This document shows positions 60,301-64,000 of a stretch of DNA of 64,000 bases, piece after piece (the stretch's first letter is position 1; every line of letters begins with the position of its first letter). A model generated the notes under the pieces. That model did no database searches and was not told the DNA's origin. It saw nothing but the letters and a program-made list of their open reading frames with translations. The translations under genes were made by a program, and so were the position numbers. Source of the DNA: Burkholderiaceae bacterium (GTDB lineage Bacteria; Pseudomonadota; Gammaproteobacteria; Burkholderiales; Burkholderiaceae_C); contig JAEUPI010000140.1 of NCBI GenBank assembly GCA_016790175.1, positions 23,542 to 87,541 on the forward strand, read 5' to 3'.

Positions 60301-60842
60301 CGGCACGAACCGCTGCCGCGCGCCAGCGTCTGCTCCGGCGTCTGCACGCCCGGCTCCATGCGGATCAGGTAGCCGATCTCCTTCTGCAGCCGCTGGTTCA
60401 GGTGCACCAGGAAGTCGATGCTGCGCTGGCGCTTGCGCCCGATGCTGGCGACGAAGGCCGCAAAGCGCGGCGTGGCCTCGCACCGCGCCAGGTAGGGCGC
60501 GAGGTCGTGTGCGAGATCGGCCCCGTAGTCGAACGGAAACTGCTCGGCCTGCGGTTCGAGGAAGAAGTCGAACGGGTTGAGCACCGACATCTCGGCCACC
60601 AGGTCGACCGTGACCTTGAATTCGCGCGTCGGTTCGGGAAAGACCAGGCGCGCCAGGTGGTTGGCGAAGGCATCCTGCTGCCAGTTGATGAAGTGCTGCG
60701 CCGGTTCGATGCGCAGGCTGTAGCCGAGGATGCGGGTGCGCGAATGCGGGGCCGGCCGCAGGCGCACGATCTGCGGCGACAGCGTCACGCGCCGGTCGTA
60801 GCGGTAGTGCGTGACGTGGTTCAGCGCGACGTGGATGGCCAA
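57306..60842 (-). CDS. DUF2126 protein with N-terminal transglutaminase-like domain (copy B)
   Basis: A 1178-residue paralog of 47800-51273. The transglutaminase unit has C180 in [12 protein letters not shown] and the same His/Asp motif ([20 protein letters not shown]). The DUF2126 segments [20 protein letters not shown] and [14 protein letters not shown] are retained. The variable linker (about 580-640) is expanded and strongly Gly-rich. The start is TTG 60842: it gives the family N-terminus [18 protein letters not shown] and follows AAAAAGGAGCCGCCC, while no ATG fits. It lies 22 bases after comEC. Confidence 0.88.
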   Translation of the reverse strand: [1178 protein letters not shown]

Positions 60843-60864
60843 GGGCGGCTCCTTTTTTTCGGCT

Positions 60865-63375
60865 CTAGCGTGGCTGGGCTGGTTCCGCGTATGCAATCCC
60901 CGCGCCAGGGGCCGCCTGATGATGCCAGTATCGGCGCCCCGCCTCGCGCGCGCAGGCCGCCGCGCCGTCGACCGCCAGCGTGAGGGCGCCGCACTGGTCG
61001 CTGCGCGCCACGGCGACGCCGGCGGCCGCGTAGCGCGCCAGCACCTCGGGCGCCGGGTGGCCGTAGCGGCTGCGGTAGCCGGCCTGCACCACCGCCATGC
61101 GCGGCGCCACGGCGGCGATGAAGGCCGCGCTCGAGGAGGTGCGGCTGCCATGGTGCGGCACCAGCAGCAGTTCGGCGCGCAGTGCCGGCGCGTCGGCGCC
61201 GCCCGCGGCGCGGGCCAGCAGGGCCGCCTCGCCGGCCGCTTCCAAATCGCCGGTGAGCAGGGCCCGGGCCTGGGTACCGGCGATGCGCAGCACGCAGCTC
61301 AGAGCATTGGCATTGGCCGCAGCGGCCCGGTCGGCGGGCGTGGGATGCAGCACCTGGAAGTCCACGCCGTCCCATTGCCAGCTCTGGCCGGCCTCGCAGT
61401 GCTGGTGCGGCACGCCGCGCGCCAGCAGTTCATGGTCGGGTTCGAGCGAGGTATGCAGCTGCGCCACCGGCAGCGCCGCCAGCAGCGCCGCGGCGCCACC
61501 GGTGTGATCGCTGTCGCGGTGGCTCAGCATCAGGCGGTCGATGCGGCGCTCGCCGCGCGCCCGCAGCAAGGGCAGCAAAAGGCGGCCGCCGGCATCGGCT
61601 TCGGGCGAGAACCCGGGTCCGCTGTCGTAGACCAGCAGGTGCCGGCGCGTGCGCACCAGCACCGCGGTGCCCTGGCCGACGTCGGCCGCCACCAACTCGA
61701 AGCGGCCCGGCGGCGGCGGCGCCAGAGGCGGCGCCAGCAGCGGCAGCAGCAGCGGCAACGCCAGCGCCCGCAGGCGCCAGGGCAGCGGGAGCACGGCGAG
61801 CGCAGCCCCCAGCAGGCCCGCGGCCACGGCCCAGGGCGGCGCGGCCGCGGCCGTCCACACCGCCCCCGGCCAGGCCGCCAGGGCGTGCAGCAGGACCGCC
61901 AGACCCTGCAGCACCGCGGCCGCCGCCTGCCACAACCAAGGCCACAGCATGCCGCCCAGGGCCAGCGGCGTGATGACCAGCGTGACGAGCGGAATCGCCA
62001 CCAGGTTGGCGACAAAACCGACCAGCGACAACTGCTGGAAGAACACCAGGCTCAGGGGCGCCAGGCCGACGGTGGCCACGGCCTGCTGGCGCAGCGCGGC
62101 CGACCCGGCCATCCGCAGCCGGTAAGCCCAGGCGGCGCCGCGTGGCACCGGCGGCGGCGACGGCCCCGCCTGCGGGTGCGGGGCCTGGGCCTCGTGCAAC
62201 GCCGCGTGCAGCGCCGGCTCGGCCGCCGCCAGCAGGCCCACTGCGGCAAACGAGAGCCAGAAGCCGGGCTGCAGCAGCGCCCAGGGGTCGAGCGCCACCA
62301 CCGCCAGCGCTGCGGCCAGCAACACCGCATGCAGCGGCCAGCGCAGTGCCGCGCTGCGCAGCAGCGCCACCACCGCCAGCATCACCACCGTGCGCTGCGC
62401 CGGAACGCCCCAGCCGGCCAGCAAGGCATAGGCCGCGGCCGCCGCCACCCCGCCCCAGCGCGCCGCCAGCGGCGCGTTCAGCCACAGCATCAGGCGCGGG
62501 CTGCGCCGCCACAGCCACCCCAGCAGCGCCGCCGCCAGCCAGGCGAACATCGTCACGTGCAGGCCGGAGATGCTCATCAGGTGCGCGATGCCGGTATCGC
62601 GGAACAGCGCCCAGTCGTCGCGCTCGATCGCCCCCTGGTCGCCCACGGCCAGGGCCGCCAGCACGCCGGCGCGCGCGCCATCGTCGACATGGCGCGCGAT
62701 GGCGTCGCGCACGGCCTGGCGCGCGCGCTCGACCGGTGCCCCGGCGCGTTCGGCCAGCGGCTGCGCCAGATCGCCCGCGCGGCTGCGCACGTAGCCGGTG
62801 GCGCCCACGCCCTGCTCGAACAACCACAGTTCGGCATCGAAGCCGTGCGGATTGAAATTGCCATGCGGCTGACGCAGCCGCACCGTGAAGCGCCAGCGCT
62901 GGCCGGCACGCACCTCGACGGCGGGCCCCAGCAGCAGGGCATCGGGCTCGATCCCGCGATGCCAATGCAGCAGCAGGCGCGGCGGCACGCCCGTGGCGTT
63001 GGCGCTCTCGACCTCGAAGACGAAGCGCGGCCCTTGCAGGCCCTGGCGCGGCAACTGCGCAACGATGCCGGCGACGACGAGGTCGCGCCCCTCCAGCGCC
63101 GCCGGCAGGCGTTCGGCCAGGCGCGCCTGCGCGCGCCCATCGGTGCTGCCGAAACCGGCCAGCGCCGCCGCCAGCACCAGCATCGCCACCGCGCTACGTG
63201 GCGCGTGCCGACCCAGCCCCCAAGCCAGCCCCAGCAGCGCCGCGGCCAGCGCGAGCAGCGCGGCCAGTCCCGGCGCCGGCAGCAGCTCGGGCCGCTGCAG
63301 CTGCACGGCCACGCCGGCCAGCCAGCCCAGCGCCAGCCCGGCCAGCACCCCGCCGCGCCACGGCCCTGCCCTCAT
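60865..63375 (-). CDS. comEC: ComEC/Rec2-type DNA uptake channel
   Basis: An 836-residue inner-membrane protein that brings single-stranded DNA into the cytosol in natural transformation. An N-terminal hydrophobic region and OB-like domain (about 80-190) precede the Competence domain with many transmembrane segments (ISGLHVTMFAWLAAALLGWL, about 230-500). The C-terminal metallo-beta-lactamase-like domain (about 570-800) has LSHRDSDHTGG and LLVPHHGSRTSSSA. The fold is complete. ATG 63375 is chosen as the first start giving the membrane N-terminus; earlier in-frame codons cross into ridA's upstream region. It is divergent from ridA (64 bases) and upstream of the DUF2126-B operon. Confidence 0.92.
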   Translation of the reverse strand: MRAGPWRGGVLAGLALGWLAGVAVQLQRPELLPAPGLAALLALAAALLGLAWGLGRHAPRSAVAMLVLAAALAGFGSTDGRAQARLAERLPAALEGRDLVVAGIVAQLPRQGLQGPRFVFEVESANATGVPPRLLLHWHRGIEPDALLLGPAVEVRAGQRWRFTVRLRQPHGNFNPHGFDAELWLFEQGVGATGYVRSRAGDLAQPLAERAGAPVERARQAVRDAIARHVDDGARAGVLAALAVGDQGAIERDDWALFRDTGIAHLMSISGLHVTMFAWLAAALLGWLWRRSPRLMLWLNAPLAARWGGVAAAAAYALLAGWGVPAQRTVVMLAVVALLRSAALRWPLHAVLLAAALAVVALDPWALLQPGFWLSFAAVGLLAAAEPALHAALHEAQAPHPQAGPSPPPVPRGAAWAYRLRMAGSAALRQQAVATVGLAPLSLVFFQQLSLVGFVANLVAIPLVTLVITPLALGGMLWPWLWQAAAAVLQGLAVLLHALAAWPGAVWTAAAAPPWAVAAGLLGAALAVLPLPWRLRALALPLLLPLLAPPLAPPPPGRFELVAADVGQGTAVLVRTRRHLLVYDSGPGFSPEADAGGRLLLPLLRARGERRIDRLMLSHRDSDHTGGAAALLAALPVAQLHTSLEPDHELLARGVPHQHCEAGQSWQWDGVDFQVLHPTPADRAAAANANALSCVLRIAGTQARALLTGDLEAAGEAALLARAAGGADAPALRAELLLVPHHGSRTSSSAAFIAAVAPRMAVVQAGYRSRYGHPAPEVLARYAAAGVAVARSDQCGALTLAVDGAAACAREAGRRYWHHQAAPGAGIAYAEPAQPR

Positions 63376-63439
63376 CGCCTGCAGTGTAGGATGCGCCGCC
63401 CCAATTTCCACGGGCGCGCGCGCCGCGCCGACGAACGCC

Positions 63440-63901
63440 ATGAGCATCAAGGACCGCCTGCAAGCCCTGGGTATCGCGCTGCCGCCGCTGGCCGTGCCCG
63501 CCGCCGCTTACGTGCCCTACGTGCGCACCGGCAACCTGTTGTTCATCTCCGGCCACATCGCGCGGCGCGAGGGCAAGCCCTGGGTCGGCCAACTCGGCGG
63601 CAGCATCGGCACCGAGGAAGGCAAGGCCGCCGCGCGTGCGGTGGCGATCGACCTGATGGGCACGATCGCCGCCGCCCTGGGTGGCGACCTGGAGCGCGTG
63701 AAGCGCATCGTCAAGGTCATGAGCCTGGTCAACAGCACCCCGAGCTTCACCGAACAGCACCTGGTCACCAACGGCTGCAGCGAACTGCTGGGCGAGGTCT
63801 TCGGCAAGGAAGTCGGCGCGCATGCCCGCAGCGCCTTCGGCGTGGCGCAGATTCCGCTCGGCGCCTGCGTCGAGATCGAGCTGATCGCCGAGGTTCAGTG
63901 A
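63440..63901 (+). CDS. RidA family protein (YjgF/YER057c/UK114)
   Basis: A 153-residue protein of the RidA superfamily, longer than canonical RidA (about 128 aa). This is the group with VRTGNLLFISGHIARREGKP and a C-terminal QIPLGACVEIELIAEV. Canonical RidA hydrolyses reactive enamine/imine intermediates from PLP enzymes via an Arg that corresponds roughly to the R in this C-terminal region; here I do not see that Arg (GACVEIE), so the deaminase activity may be absent, as in other RidA subfamilies. Divergent from comEC; the next gene overlaps it (GTGA). Confidence 0.88.
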   Translation: MSIKDRLQALGIALPPLAVPAAAYVPYVRTGNLLFISGHIARREGKPWVGQLGGSIGTEEGKAAARAVAIDLMGTIAAALGGDLERVKRIVKVMSLVNSTPSFTEQHLVTNGCSELLGEVFGKEVGAHARSAFGVAQIPLGACVEIELIAEVQ

Positions 63902-64000
63902 GCGTGCCGGCCCTGCCCGGCCGGATCGGGCCGCGCGCCTGGCTGGCGCTGGTGGCGCTCGGTTGTGTCGCGGCCCTGGCCGCGGCGCTGGTGTCGCAGC
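63898..64000 (+). CDS. Start of a membrane protein, probably disulfide bond formation protein B (cut by window edge)
   Basis: GTG 63898 overlaps the ridA stop. The 34 codons present read MSVPALPGRIGPRAWLALV followed by ALGCVAALAAALVSQ, a first transmembrane segment like that of DsbB, which oxidises DsbA with ubiquinone. The diagnostic CPWC motif lies beyond the window, so the identity is provisional. Confidence 0.5.
   Translation, partial: MSVPALPGRIGPRAWLALVALGCVAALAAALVSQ

Larger units (their letters stand above)
53689..60842 (-). repeat. Module copy B: DUF2126 - ATP-grasp/alpha-E fusion - transglutaminase
   Basis: Second copy of the three-gene unit at 44243-51273, same order and strand. 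Aligned segments differ mainly by synonymous changes; where copy A has GTC GAT, copy B has GTG GAC in the [11 protein letters not shown] region. Codon habits therefore look unlike copy A. Confidence 0.85.

Noticed and set aside
44243-60842. Duplicated module as a composite transposon.
   Set aside because: No transposase and no terminal inverted repeats were seen at either copy.

Overview
This is a 64 kb, very GC-rich, gene-dense stretch of a betaproteobacterial chromosome, most likely from order Burkholderiales (Rubrivivax/Leptothrix/Methylibium-like or a comamonad relative). The evidence is the gene content: a short CbiX beside CysB, lgt beside ilvD, a small Trp-rich protein, HolC as the PepA partner, class I fumarase and a FimV-like protein. 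I see no rRNA, CRISPR array, insertion sequence, integrase or phage gene, and no gene-free gap longer than 300 bases; the largest (about 250 bases) precedes tRNA-Arg.

Layout. 1-4.6 kb: start of an Orn/Lys/Arg decarboxylase, an NfeD/SPFH membrane pair, tRNA-Ser(GGA), a Liv-type binding protein, a small unknown protein and HolC. 4.6-10.8 kb: pepA divergent from lptF, then a tightly overlapping string lptF-lptG-cbiX-cysB-aminotransferase. 10.8-17.7 kb: a FimV-like membrane protein, then enoyl-CoA hydratase, a Crp/Fnr regulator, an APH-like kinase and an acyl-CoA dehydrogenase (CoA-thioester metabolism). 17.9-23.6 kb: tRNA-Arg(TCT) abutting a DUF454 gene, a Lon-like protease / universal stress protein / FtsH paralog operon, and tRNA-Val(CAC). 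23.6-33.6 kb: housekeeping genes (dnaQ, lgt, ilvD, cytochrome c, acs, UPF0114, nhaA, fumarase). 33.6-39.2 kb: a GGDEF-EAL sensor, an orphan pseudopilin, an MscS channel and a histone-deacetylase-like enzyme.

The notable part is 39.2-60.8 kb. A forward operon MoxR ATPase - DUF58 - TgpA-like transglutaminase - MltB converges on a long reverse-strand cluster of eight genes built from four parts: transglutaminase-like proteins, circularly permuted ATP-grasp proteins, alpha-E proteins and DUF2126 proteins. The set DUF2126 / ATP-grasp-alpha-E fusion / transglutaminase occurs twice (60842-53689 and 51273-44243), flanking one stand-alone ATP-grasp and one stand-alone alpha-E gene. ATP-grasp plus transglutaminase/peptidase plus alpha-E neighbourhoods have been predicted from comparative genomics to make or attach peptides. 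The product is unknown to me, and this doubled arrangement is the best candidate here for an undescribed system. The Lys/Gly-rich ATP-grasp loop is visible only in the stand-alone ATP-grasp, so the fusions may be structural or altered partners.

The window ends with comEC (reverse, 22 bases upstream of the cluster), ridA and the start of a probable dsbB. The second module copy and comEC/ridA appear to use codons differently from the genes before 53.7 kb, so the two module copies may have separate histories.
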